A DNA stretch of 64,000 bases from Branchiostoma belcheri. Lineage: Eukaryota > Chordata > Leptocardii > Amphioxiformes > Branchiostomatidae. Of the stretch, positions 1-13,000 are shown in pieces. The first letter of the stretch is position 1, and each line of letters opens with the position of its first letter. The notes beneath the pieces were generated by a model. That model was given only the letters and a program-made list of their open reading frames with translations. It made no database searches and had not been told where the DNA came from. The translations under genes and the position numbers were made by a program. The stretch is from NCBI RefSeq assembly GCF_001625305.1, contig NW_017802824.1, positions 1,030,733-1,094,732 on the forward strand, in the 5' to 3' direction.

Positions 1-3000
1 TGTGCTAGTGTGAATCACTGGTTACATCAGTATTGTAAGGTTCTGTCATGTTTTAGTTCAAGTTCTTCTTCGCCGAGCAGCTATGACTTTTGTATGGAAC
101 AGACTGTGAAAATGACAGATAGGCGATGCAGAAAGTTTGCAGAATTCAACTACAGACATTTAATTATGCAAGGACACAGTTGGACATATTGCACCCAAAG
201 GTTCAATATTGTCTGTTGTTTAAGATGAGAAATTGTAATTGGATAAATTAGACTCACTAAATGAAAAATAATAATGTATACAATGTGTACTAAAGCCAGG
301 TTGAGTATTAAGAATGTTGTAAATTTGAATTTTGCCCTGTGTATAAGGGACATGTTATATACTCATTTCCAGATGCTGGAATACTTGTAAAGGTTTTCTA
401 TTTTAGCGCTCTCTAGATTTTGATTGGCCTGTAAATGACCTTTGGCATCTGACCTTTGACATAAAAGGTTCAGGAGGTTATACTGTTGCCATGGTTGTGG
501 AAGTTGTTGCCAAAGATTGACTTGTGTTGAGTTTATAAAGAAAGTTGGAGGTTAAAGTTCACTGGGTATGTAGGTCAGATGTTAAAGGTCACTTCTATTT
601 ACCTACCACTTCTCTGTGCCATCCCAGAATCCCTGTCTGCGCTATCCCATGCTGCATTTATAAGAAATATATCTATGAAATAAAGGCAAACCCAAGTCTT
701 GATGCTCTACCTTTAGACGCCGAGCTAAGGTAAAACACTTTTAAGAAGTAGGAAGATAATACGACACGGAAGTGCAAGTAGGTTAGATGTAAATTTAGAT
801 ACAAACAACGTTTATCTATCTTTAAGGCTGAGTTAATGTCTGAATCAGTTATCCTATCATCAAAGGAGCACATGGTGTTCTCATCCTGCAGCTGGCCCCA
901 GTGCATTGTGGGACCTTTGTTGTGTATCTACAGTCGCAAAGGTCAACCACATTCAGCTTGCTGAGTGCCATGCCAGTATCCTTCATCTAGTGAATGATGT
1001 TTCTCTATCTTGGGGATTTTTTTTTAATCTTGGAGAGTGGCTACATGATCCTGTAGCATTCCAAAAACGGTTTAGATCTAGAAAATGGTTTAGATTTAGA
1101 AAATTGGCTGCATGAAAGACACCAACTTATGGTTGACTCTTAGGTAAAGAAAGAAAGGGTCTACCCACTGTCAGAAAACTCTTCATCTCAACCTGCTTGC
1201 AGGTTTTCTTCAGTAATGTCTGAATGTGAGAGAATTAATGGAAGAACTAGCAGACTAGAGGAAGGGAGAGTTTAAAAGACGGCTTTGCACAGCCACTCTT
1301 GGAGACAAGCTTTTCTGAAGACATCCAGGTTATCCAGGAGTAAAGCATCAGCCAGTATGGTAGCAAGAGACATTAAGATGGGATGCCAGGTATTTCCAGT
1401 TGAGTTTTTAAATGCTGCTAGTGCGTACCTTACGTCCCAGATGACAACACCATATGTTCCTAAGATGAAGTGGATAAGCGTGTACCGTCCTAAGCTCTGA
1501 CAACGAAGAACAGACTTTTGACTAGCAGAACCCCTGGTACTAGTGCAGCTTCAGTATAACCAGTAGTGAACTACCAGAGACAGCATAGACAAGTCTTCCC
1601 AAGTAGACCACAGAGCTCTTACAACTGCAAGAAGTACAACAAAGAAAACACTTGCAACACTGAACTAAGACGTACTATCGACAAATAGATCTATCAACAT
1701 GCAAGCATGCATTGTTTGTTGGTGGTTAGAAGACTGGCTAAGACTGCAGAAGGTAGGGAAAATCAGCACAGTAAAACCAATAGTTATAGAAGTAACTAGA
1801 AAAAGGTGAAATGTGAGCACAGAGAAACTAAGCTTATATACCCATGGCAAGGATTCAAATGGTTCTTTGTGTCTTACATGTTGCCTTGCTGGAAACTACA
1901 TTTTGTATTTTGGCTCTGAAAAAAAGAGAAAGCTCAGCTTGTCTTGAAAAACCTGCTAGGTCCAAACATCAAAAGTGTGAGAGAAAAAAAATCAAGTTAA
2001 TGCAGACATGGGATGAGCTGGGCAGGCATAGCTATTGATGTGAAACTATTACTCGTCACAAGTTTTGTATTAAGAAGAAAAAGTCCATGTATTTCTAGCT
2101 GCCTGCTAACCATAGTTGTGCCTCTGTACGTGATGTGCTTGTGGCCCATACGCAAAATAATGAAAAAATATATTGAATGTTGACTAGAGTGAAAAAAAAT
2201 ATATATATAATTTTACAAATACCATAAAGAAAAGACTGTAGGATGTAGTTTGATGGAACAAGATGAAAAATTGAAAAGTCACTTTGACCACTTAACAAAC
2301 ACAAGATTAAATGATGTGAAGTGCAACACGCAGCTCTTACACATAGTCCATAGTACTGAGATCCTCACACCTAAGAAAAAAAGTAAACCTTTATATTGTA
2401 CTGCAGACCAAGGTCTATGTAACATCATTGTTTGGACACAAAATTATTGTGATACTCATTTCTAAAGTTCATCGTTCCTTTGTCAGTGGCAAAACACATT
2501 GGTCGATTTCCATTTCTGTTATATGAAGAGAGATGCCATTATGTTGGGTCCCCATGATTAGTTAGCTGTGCAGTGGCACTAGTCATCGGGTGGCTTGTTG
2601 GCATCTCCATGTTCTGGTAGATGTCAAGATTTCTCAACAACAAAGTCATAAAGTTACATGCAGAAAAAGCGTGAGCTTCATTATTGGAACCATCTTTTAA
2701 TAGCAGATCCTGTCAGAATTGGAAGTACAAGCTCACTCACGAGGATGAGACAGATCTAGGAGAAATAACTTGTCTGGTTGCTCATAGGTCACGAGGATGG
2801 GGCCAGGTACAGGTCAGGTATAGTGAAACCTTTGAATAGATTTGATGAGCAGCTTGTCACACCTTTGAATGGATTGACTGACCCATCTCCACCAGACTAT
2901 AACTGCAGTTTCAGAAACGAAAAGCAAGGTTCAGTCAGGCTAAAATTTAGCCAAATAGAGAGAAAAATCGGCCAGGGGAGTTTGGTTACTGTAGAGTTCA

Positions 3001-4450
3001 TTTGTCCAAGGGAGAAACGAAACCTTTAAGGTGGACCCACTACCATGGCCAGTCAGACCCTTTTTTCCTGACATCTACCATCCTAGCGCCTTGCAGAAGG
3101 CCTGGTGGAGGCTAAGCCCTAACCTCAGTATGTATGGGCAAACTTAAAGACACCGTTTGTCTCATCCTTGTCACCCAAGTAGTAACTTTTAAAAGTTCAA
3201 GGGAAGAAAAAAAAATCTTCTGCTTTGTATGCCATGATTTTGTTTGAGAATCCAGTCTATAAAAGTCACATTTTCCCTCGATGTAGGGTACTGTCAGAAA
3301 ACTCTTGTATAACAGCTTACCACTGTATACAAATCTGCACATTGTACGTTCACCTTTCAAGTAGTCTTGTGAATCATGTATATTTGCATCATTTGAATGT
3401 GAAAAATGTATCAGAGTGGAATGTCTCCATAGTGTGAGACAGATATTTGTCTGAAAGGTCTTTGTGAGACATTGGTCGTTATAAGGCATCCGAATGTGAT
3501 GCTACTGTTACAATGGGCAGATCACACTTGTACTTTGTACATGGAGATGTGAATGCAGGAATGCAGTTTTTCAGAAAGGAAACTGTTCAGCAATACTGTG
3601 TTTCCAATGCACAGTACAGGAAGAACAGTTACACACTGTCACTGATGCGTATATACCTGTTATCACGTTTGTCAAATAATCAGGAACAAAGTAACTAAGA
3701 ATTCTTACGCTAGGGAACAAGAAGTACAGGAATTAATTGTAAAGACATGACTGTATATTGATATTGGACATATGAATTTGTTTTCAAGGATGAAAGTTCA
3801 CCCTTGAAACATGCGTGAAGAAATTGCAATGTTTTGAAATGATCCAGGACAGTGCATTTTACATGTTCCGTCCGATGTAACTTTATGAACACTGTATCAT
3901 CCTACTGTTGAGTGTTGAAAGAAATAGTTCACAAACACAGGCACATCTAAGAGTTATGGATTTAGTTCTTGTTACTTGGTCTGGTTGGAAGAATGGAGTT
4001 TCTGGGCACTCTGTTGTTTCATGCTGATAATCTTTCTTCTGTGCCATCATAATGTCACATCTATATCAATGTGTATATACATATTATATATATATAGATG
4101 GTAGAGAAAGATGAACATTGGCCCATACTGTTTGCTTTCTTGGTATGCATGAATTTGTGTATGTTAAAACATCACTTTTTTGTAAGTTATTGTTGTGCAT
4201 TGAAGATGTATGAAAATATTGGCAAAATTAGTATTTTTTGGTACATGCAAAATGATTATTAATTACTTCCTGACCACAAGGTAACGTGCCATACAAACGT
4301 TTGGAAAAATAATATTGATATAATTGCTAATGATGTTGATCTGGTATTTAAAGAGCTGCAGTTCTGTAGGATACTGTTAGAGGTCACTGTTATGTAGGAG
4401 GTAAGTTACAGGACTGGATTTTGTGGGAGTACCAGGCTAAGGGTTCGACA
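1..4450. other. Intergenic stretch without a supportable gene
   Basis: I see no open frame here with a recognisable domain and no chain of exons with matching phases. The longest frames (for example 2778-3029 plus, 83 codons, and 3112-3489 minus, 125 codons) match no family I know and lack convincing splice sites. The base composition is typical AT-rich lancelet intergenic or long 3' UTR sequence. It could hold the 3' UTR of a gene to the left, but nothing in the sequence proves that. Confidence 0.5.
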
Positions 4451-4576
4451 GATCAGATTGTCAGATTGTTATTGTGACCTACAGATGTATGTATATCACA
4501 TCCCCCCCAATCTTTCTCACTCTCTCCCTGTCACTAGTCTGCCCTGTCTCCTTTCTTTCTTACTTCCCACCTTGCT

Positions 4577-5140
4577 ACATGTAGCACTCTGTGATACACA
4601 TGTAGCACTCTGTGATACACATGTAGCACTCTGTGATACACATGTAGCACTCTGTGATACACATGTAGCACTCTGTGATACACATGTAGCACTCTGTGAT
4701 ACACATGTAGCACTCTGTGATACACATGTAACACTCTGTGATACACATGTAACACTACATGATACACATGTAACACTCTGTGATACGCATGTAACACTCT
4801 GTGATACGCATGTAACACTCTGTGATACGCATGTAGCACTCTGTGATACACATGTAGCACTCTGTGATACACATGTAACACTCTGTGATACACATGTAGC
4901 ACTCTGTGATACACATGTAGCACTCTGTGATACACATGTAGCACTCTGTGATACACATGTAGCACTCTGTGATACACATGTAACACTCTGTGATACACAT
5001 GTAACACTCTGTGATACACATGTAGCGCTCTGTGATACACATGTAGCACTCTGTGATACACATGTAACACTCTGTGATACACATGTAGCACTCTGTGATA
5101 CACATGTAGCACTCTGTGATACACATGTAACACTACATGA
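4577..5140. repeat. 21-bp minisatellite, about 27 copies
   Basis: The unit is built from ACTCTGTGATAC followed by ACATGTAGC, with an A/G variant near the end (GTAGC or GTAAC). Because 21 is divisible by three and most units lack stops, the array is open in several frames on both strands (seven-residue periodic peptides). Those frames are by-products of the repeat and not evidence for a protein. Confidence 0.95.
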
Positions 5141-5808
5141 TACATGTACACCCCATCTTTCCTCTATCGCACCCCCTCATTCCATCATACCCCCTTCTGT
5201 GCCAGTTTCCGCTTAACCCCTTTAACTCATCAGTCACCCCCTCTATTTTAGCAGTAACAACTGAGATGAAGGAAAGTTAGTTATGGTTAAGTCCAGTCCT
5301 GATGTTATACTTATAGCAACCTGTACAAATCTCCACACTGGGGTTGGTACAGTAAGAATGGGGTTTGTGAGAGTTGTAGTGTTCAACAGAATAAAGCAAA
5401 CTTAAGGAAACTTAAAACTCACAAAAAAATAATAAAACATGGTAAAAAGAATCCCCTTTGTCATGATTCTTGTGTTGTTATGGATTCAGTGAATGAATGT
5501 TTTGTAAGAACTGATTTCAGCATGGAATGCAAGTCGCAAGGTATAACTAGAGTTCCAGGACCTCACACCTTCGCCATATGATGTTAATCTTTATGACTGA
5601 CAAAGGAAAGATTATTCCTTTTGATTATGCAAATAGGATCCTCATTTGCATGAATTATATCAGTTGATCATATTATCCACCAAAAGACAGCCTTATCTTA
5701 ATAAAGAAAGCCATCCTATCATTTTGTCATAAATTATGCAAATGAAGTCCTTAAGTGTTAATTTACATAATTAATGACAAATCATCCTGTCCTAAGGACT
5801 GTGTCCCC

Positions 5809-7060
5809 TTTATGTTTTTTACAGTAGCATGCATGTCGATTGAGGACAACAACTCTTCATAATAAAAGACAGACACTATATATGATGTAACAGGTTCATT
5901 GTACCAGGGACATTCCCCTTGCTCTTTTCAACAATTACAATGAACAGTAGACCACAGCTTAACGTCCAGTCCTTACGACTGTGGCCCTTTCCAGTAGTGT
6001 ACATCTACTGACGACTTTAAGAGCTGAGATTCGAACCCCTGAACTATAGATCCAGAGGCAGGATCAGTTAAAGATGGTCTAGGCACACTTCTTGATGGTT
6101 CCCAACCTAGTAGGTCACTGGATAATGATGAATGTGATTAAACTTTGAATCCTTCTCCGACAATAGGTGAAGACAGAAACAGGCGGTACCCAGGGTGAAA
6201 CTCTGTCTGGCGGGTGTTCCAAATCCAAAATGGCAGCTGTCAGTGAACAATATGGTGTTACATGTTTGGGTGAGTTTCATCCTTGGGAGATGTGCTCCAT
6301 CTTCTTTTAAGGTCACAGTGAGTGGTTTTCGAATTATTTTTGATATCACTTGGTGTGAATACAAGTCTTGAAGTCCTTTTTCTTCTTTCTTGCAATGTGA
6401 ATAAGGTAAAAATCTATGTGTCCAGGATTGTTTTATGTTTCAGCATGATTTCAGCAGTGCAACACTTTTCTGTACACTATTGTATTTAGTAATCATCTTA
6501 TTGCTGCCATTGTACAATGTATACTGATGCGTCATTTCATGCTACTTGACAAGTGTAGTCAAGGTCTACGGAACATTTCATTCTTTTTTACTGTACCATG
6601 CCTACATGTACATGTATGTACAGTGCCTCAGCTGTTGTCAGCATTGGTAAGAGGTTGAATGAACTTGACAGAGAAAGCCTGCTGCAGTTTCAGTGACTCT
6701 ACAACACAGATTTTTAAAAACCCTTTGATTGCTGTATGTCAACTTCACCTAATTTACATTTTTGTAGTCAGTTAATTTTGCTACTTTCATTCTTAACAGT
6801 GGTTATTATAAATATCATACAGAACAATGGTTTTAAGACAGAAACTATGTAACATTTCAGTATTTACAAGTTCTTTGTACCAGGGACATTCCCCAAGCTC
6901 TTCTTGATAAGCACATTGAGGAGGAGCGGACCACAGCTTAAAAGGACTGTGGCCCCTTTACGTATATTTACAGTAGCATACATGTCGATTGAGGACAAAA
7001 GCCGGGATTTGAAGTCCCAACTTCTGGGTCCAGAGGCAGGGTCGCTAACCACTAAAATAC
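5809..7060. repeat. Dispersed repeat, two long copies and one fragment
   Basis: The segment at 5899-6075 (GTACCAGGGACATTCCCC, then GACCACAGCTTA, then GACTGTGGCCC) recurs at about 6870-7050, and its second half (acagtagcatgcatgtcga) also lies at 5820-5845. No open frame is associated. It is probably an old interspersed element; its class is not evident. Confidence 0.6.
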
Positions 7061-7363
7061 ACAGCAAGTTGATTATATAGTGTGAAATACTGAACAATTT
7101 TTAGGAAAAATAGTGAACTTGATCTAGTGGTGAAGACTAGTTCACTCTTCATAATAGAAAAAACTTTTAAGACAGACACTATACAGATATTAATGCTTTA
7201 AACCAGCTAATCACTCTATTAATAAAGAAGCAAGTCGGTACTCCATTTCTGACATACACAGTTTCAGGAGTGAATGTAGTCAGACTCAAGTTTTGCTCCA
7301 GACCTAATCCTCTGCTTTGCCTCTGCTGAATTTGTACTTGAAAATGTCTGAGAACCACAGAAA

Positions 7364-7369
7364 TTTATT
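7364..7369 (-). terminator. Polyadenylation signal AATAAA of the lectin-NHL gene
   Basis: AATAAA on the minus strand begins about nine bases after the TAG stop codon. If used, it predicts a 3' UTR of only a few dozen bases. No other strong hexamer is as close. Confidence 0.5.
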
Positions 7370-7378
7370 GCTGTGTCC

Positions 7379-8199
7379 CTAATATGTGGGAAAGATAGTT
7401 ATGAAGTAATCCTTATTTGACACCACAAGCTGCCCCTCCCCACCTGTAGCAACATGTATGGGTTGATTAATATAAGCTATGGTGCGGATGTGCTCTCCCT
7501 CAGCTGTGTACATTTCCACCTGGCTGTTCCCTTCATCAGCCACAATCACACGCCCCAAACTGTCCACACAGATTCCTGAGGGCTCATTGAGATTCCCTGC
7601 TCCACTACCATACCCGCCAAACCTGGACAGGTAGATTCCATTCTTGTCATACTTTCGAACACGAGAGCCAACAGAGTTTATGACATAGATGTTCCCTTTC
7701 GTGTCTACAGTTACAGACTCTAGAGCTGATTTTACATCTGATCTTGAAGCTGACAACCTGGTCATATTACATGTTGGTGTTGGTTTGTAAGTAGGACTTA
7801 ACCACACAGTCTCTTTCGGCCATTTTCTTGTCAATATGATTCTGTCAGAAAGCTCGTGCCAGGCCATCCCATAGATTGAAGTTTTGCACCATATGAACTT
7901 GGCAAGGTCATAGCCCTCTTTGCTGTACTGTTGGATGGCATATTCGTAAGTGTGACGTCGGCTCCTGAGACCTCTGTGCAAAACGACCCACAGGGTGTCA
8001 TTGTGGCCCATGCACATGTAACGCGGCGCCATGTCTCCTGTGGAGAAACTGCGAAGGAAAGTTCCCTTCATGCTGAAGACCTGGATTCTTTTGTTGGGCT
8101 CGTCAGCCACAAATATCTTGTTAGTCGAGGACACAGCAAGTCCACTCACATACCGAAACTGGCTAGGGCCACCAAAGGTGACACTCTTTTTCACTTCTG
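7379..8199 (-). CDS. Exon 6 of the lectin-NHL gene: NHL propeller and stop
   Basis: This 821-nt terminal exon encodes NHL-type strands such as VSGLAVSSTNKIFVADEPNK, ESVTVDTKGNIYVINS, PSGICVDSLGRVIVADEGNS and IHVATGGEGQLVVSN. The acceptor is a tandem ACCAGCAG, so the exon can start at 8199 or 8196 in the same frame. The stop TAG is at 7381-7379, and an AATAAA lies at 7369-7364 on the same strand, implying a very short 3' UTR. Confidence 0.9.
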
Positions 8200-9961
8200 C
8201 TGGTAAAACAGAGTAAAACACTTAGTGTAGTGGGCGCCGCTTTTTAGACTGTAATAGTAGATACATGTAGAAAGGTAGATTGATCGATAGATAGATAGAT
8301 AGGTAGATAGATACTAGATGGATAGATAGATAGATAGATGGATGGATAGAAAGATTGATTATAAGATATATATATATAGAGAGAGAAATAGATAATACAG
8401 TTATGTAGATAAAATAATTTATACAATGTAGATACTATTGTCCAGGTCCTGAATCTTCACCACTGTACCTGTACCTTGGTCATGCTTCAAGGCACCGAGT
8501 GCTACCAGAAGAGAAATAGATATTTGTACCCACCTTCACAGTGGTATGTTACTTCCATGTACTTCTTATAGCCCGGACAGTGTTCACGATGTTTGTCGTA
8601 AATACCTTCTGGTTGCTTATCACACTGCTGCAACCCCTGACATAGCTTCCTTATGTAGTACAGGATCGACGTTTTCCAAAACCTGTTACAAAATACGAGA
8701 AGCACGTTAAAACCGTCAGTTATTGTAATTGAATAAAGCTACTTTTTATCAAATTGACCTGTATGAATGGCTTAAGGTTTATGTAAAAATCAGACCGCTG
8801 TGAATTTTACAAAGAGAGAAATATTACAAGACAAACATCTGATATAAAGTACAACTTTAGTCATGTAGTTAAGAAGAAATAAATAATCAGTTGAATGTTT
8901 AGCAAAATTCCAATTACTCCTCCCAACAAAGAAAGAATATCAGATGTTACGACTAAACATTATACAGTTCAGAGGTGTCTCAACACATTCACATAGAGTC
9001 ACCCGGACATTTTGTTTCACTTGACGACTGTAAGGATTTTAGACACTGAACAAGACTATTTCTTGAGAGGGGTGAAGGAAGCCATTTACATCAGGGCCCA
9101 TCACCCTACATTGAACCGCGACAGGGGCCGACATCGTCTACCAGATACCTTTGACCCAGTGTTGATGTCACACTTAAAAGAAGCCACGTGACAAGCTTCA
9201 CTGGGCCAGTCTGCTGAGGAAGACCAGAGTGACTGGTCAAAAGCTCTAGGTGAGAGAATTTTTTGTGTTGGACCAAAAGTTTTAACTTTAAACATGTAAC
9301 TACCAACACAGATGAACTTTCATGATAGTAAAGATTATACAGTTGCCATCAAGCTTCAACAGGACCTAGCCTGACTAAATCACATACCTAGTGGCCAGCC
9401 CACCAAATAGTTGCTTCCAGTGAATAAGTTAGAGATTGTGTAAACACAGGCTACTACTAGTGGAGTCAGAGGACTGCTAGCTATAGGGGAGGAATTAGAT
9501 CAGTTATGGTGCTCCTACCGGTTTTCTTGACACACGTCACAAGACCGGTACTCAGGATTACATCCACAGCGAGGACCGTTTTCCCTCCGACCGAAGAATG
9601 TATCGTCAATCACGATCAGCTCATTCGCTGCACAAGACAGTCCCATCTTCTCCTCTTCGCAGGTCGTTTCTGCATCAATGATAACATCTTATCTTAAGGC
9701 TATCCCGGTCTAATTTATCGGTTCTCAAATTTATTCGGAAAGTATAAAGTGACATGTACAGGGTGGAAAAAATTCTGTGACATTAGCAACCTAACCCTAG
9801 TATTGTACAGTATAGATGTACCAGTTTGTTAAAAGATTGTAGTATGTCATACTTAAAAATGCAAAACATTAATTTAGATCAATACACTTTTGTACTGTAA
9901 AAACTGTTACAGTAATTGCTATTCAAACCCCAAATGATACGCTCAGATGACAATCTTTTCA

Positions 9962-10011
<50 letters not shown>

Positions 10012-13000
10012 ATATATATATATATATATATAATGTGAGAATATATCGTAATATATAAAGATATAGGCTACATTACTTAGTAATACATGAATATACTTAC
10101 TAGTCTTACTTCTGTAGGTGGGTGGGGTGGTACCATCAGCGGTCCCAAGGCTGGGTGGGGTGGTACCATCAGTGGTCCCAATGCTGGGTGGGGTGGTACC
10201 ATCAGTGGTCCCAAGGTTGGGTGGGGTGGTACCATTGACACCACCAAGGCTGGATGGGTTGGTACCATTGATACCACCAAGGCTGGGTGGGTTGGTACCA
10301 TTGATACCACCAAGGCTGGGTGGGTTGGTACCGTCAGTGATCCTGATGGTAGCTACACGTATCAGTTCTGTTGCATTCAGTGTACTCAAGTTCTTAACTT
10401 CTTGCAAAGTCTGGAAAAAAAACAAGAAGAAGTCTATAATTAATGTCTGAACCTATTGTACACCCATTGCACAGTAGTATATATATTCGTTACGTTTAAA
10501 TGCCAAGAAAAATCTTTGTTGTATCACTTGTTTAAAACTTTAAAGTCAGCTGCAGAATTTCAGATTGAGACAGAGAAAAAGAGGCGATAACTTGAAAGTT
10601 TTTTATTATGATTTTCTGACATTCTATCTGATTTTATGTAGTGCCCCCCCCAAATTTTTTCTGTGCACCTACAATCTTAGATTAGGTGCACCAGTGCACC
10701 TATTACCAAGCATAAGTTTCAAGCCCTGCCGCCATGCCGCGTGCCTGCGAAACTGGTGTGTTACGCCGAAGGGCGGTTATACCTGCTATAATGGTACAGA
10801 ATGATACAGATACAGAAGCCTAGAACTTTTGTTTTCTAATATTGTTTGGTATTCTTCTACTAGTTTACTTGATGGGAGTAAATAAATAAACTAGAAAGGC
10901 CAATATTTGCTTTGGAGCAAATACAGCGATGGGTTCACCACATTTTACGACATGGCAGGGAAAGAATGGGAAACACAAGGGAAAACAATGATTTACATTG
11001 ATATAACTATAATATGAAGTAAAATACAACTAAAACAACAGTTGGATAGCTATTCCCTACTTTATTGGTTAGGATTTTTAATTGCATAATGCAAACTGTT
11101 GATTTTCAAAATAAAAAAAAACGTCCATGCCCGGCATTCCAATGCTGGAGCAGGAAAGCTTGAAATACCTACCAAAACACTTGAATACAGACATACTGTC
11201 AGAAATGCTTCTGTGCAGGTGTTAATCAAGTTAAATCCCAACAGCCAATCAGCAAGAAGTATAGAGGAAAGCTGCATGCCTATTGGTTGATGCCCTGCAT
11301 TCCATTGTGATGACTCATGCCCAAACGTGGTAAACAAGGCACACTAACACAGTAATACATTTGCTATAACACAGCCAAAAAACTCAAATAAAACCATTCT
11401 AAAAGCCTGTATCACAATAATTTTAAAAACGCCTAGGGGTATTTGCCCACTGTACCTCCATACCAAATTTCAGGACCTTGGGCCCTAAAATGAAGAAGCT
11501 GAATCCATTTAAAAAATGGCAGGAGGAGAAGGAGGAGGAGAAGAAGAAGAAACATCAGAAAAAGCAATATGGTTTCACCACACCACTTCGTGGTGTGGTG
11601 AACCCATAATGAAACAATATTATTTAAGGCCATACCAATTTAGTTAATTGGTTCTTGGAAGCACCCGTTCCTTTCATTCTGATTTGAATGAACTCCAAAA
11701 TGTCAAATTCTGGTCCAAAAAGTTGACGAAAGCTCCTTGTCTTCCTAGTAGTTACAGTTTTCCCATCTGTCAATGCAGTAGTTTGATAAAAACTAAAATT
11801 TATTGTTTGGATTATAAACTAGCCTGGTATGTTGATTGTTAATTGGTGTAGCCTAAGGTTAAAGTGTAAAATTACAAAGATGTTGACTTTACCGTTTGCA
11901 TGCCTACATGTATGTTGACTCCCGTGGTGATTGCTCCCACCAGAGACAGGAAAACCACCAAAGCAACGAGAAAACGTTTTCGATTCTCTGCAAAACAACC
12001 TTTTTAGATCTTTATACAAGCAGTTTTTCTTAGAAAAAAGAACATATGCATGGCACATGCATAATAATCCAAGATCCCAATGAGTAACCAGGAAATTAAG
12101 AACCAGAAAACATTGATAAAATATGCAATTGAAGAAGAATTGCACAGAACCCATAGAAACTTAACTGTAATGAACAATTCATAATCATTGATGTCATAGG
12201 AAAATTTTTTTATATAAAACAATATATGTTTTGTCACCTCAATCCTTGTTTAACAAGGCTTTTGATAACCTCAAATTTTGAAAATTAAAGAATCTTCCTT
12301 ATTGCCTGCCTAGTATTTTTCCCCAATCACATGAGGTTTGGTGTCTACGGAGAGTGTTATCCATAAAATTTACCTCCTGTGGCCTAAAGAAGTTGAAGCT
12401 TAAGACCTAGATCCTTTAGAGTGTCAAGAAACAAAATTTTACAAAATGTATGACTGTCATCTTACCCCAAAGTTTATTGGCCTGTTGGAGGTTTGGTATG
12501 TACATCGGATTTTGAAGTTCCCTTTTTGCGTTTGGAGGATTGCGAAGCTTGTGTACATGTTCGGTGGTGTCATGACTGGAGTCATCTGAAGGCTGTTGGC
12601 GAACGTTCGTTGTTCCGCTGAGATACGTTTCATTCTCGCACATGCTTGTAACAGCGTAAGGTTCAATGTCACCATCATCAGTCACTATACTGTCTGCATT
12701 TGGAGCCTGTTGGCGACTATTTGTTGTTCCGCTGAGATCGGACATGTTTGTAACAGCGTAAGGTTCCATGTCATCATCGTCAGTCACTGCACTGTCTGCT
12801 TGCATGGCCATCTTCCCATGACGTTTATTGGCCTGTTTAGGGTTTGATCTGTACATTGGATTTTGAAGAAGATCTGCCGGGATTATTGGAGGTTTGCAAA
12901 GCTTGTGTACATGTACAGTGGTGTCATGATTGGTGGTGTCATCTGAAGCCTGTTGGCGAATGTTTTTTGTTGCGCTGAGATAGGCTTCGTGATCAGAAAT

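Noticed and set aside
4458..5216. 252-codon plus frame and 205- and 123-codon minus frames of periodic peptides
   Set aside because: They are translations of a 21-bp minisatellite open on both strands; there is no splice context, no domain and no start logic.
9964..10032. Possible CRISPR-like or regulatory array in the AC/TA run
   Set aside because: A simple microsatellite with no spacers; a CRISPR array is not expected in an animal genome.
10087..10450. Two plus-strand frames over 100 codons across the stalk exon
   Set aside because: Shadows of the minus-strand minisatellite exon, whose phases match neighbouring exons; the plus frames have no partners.
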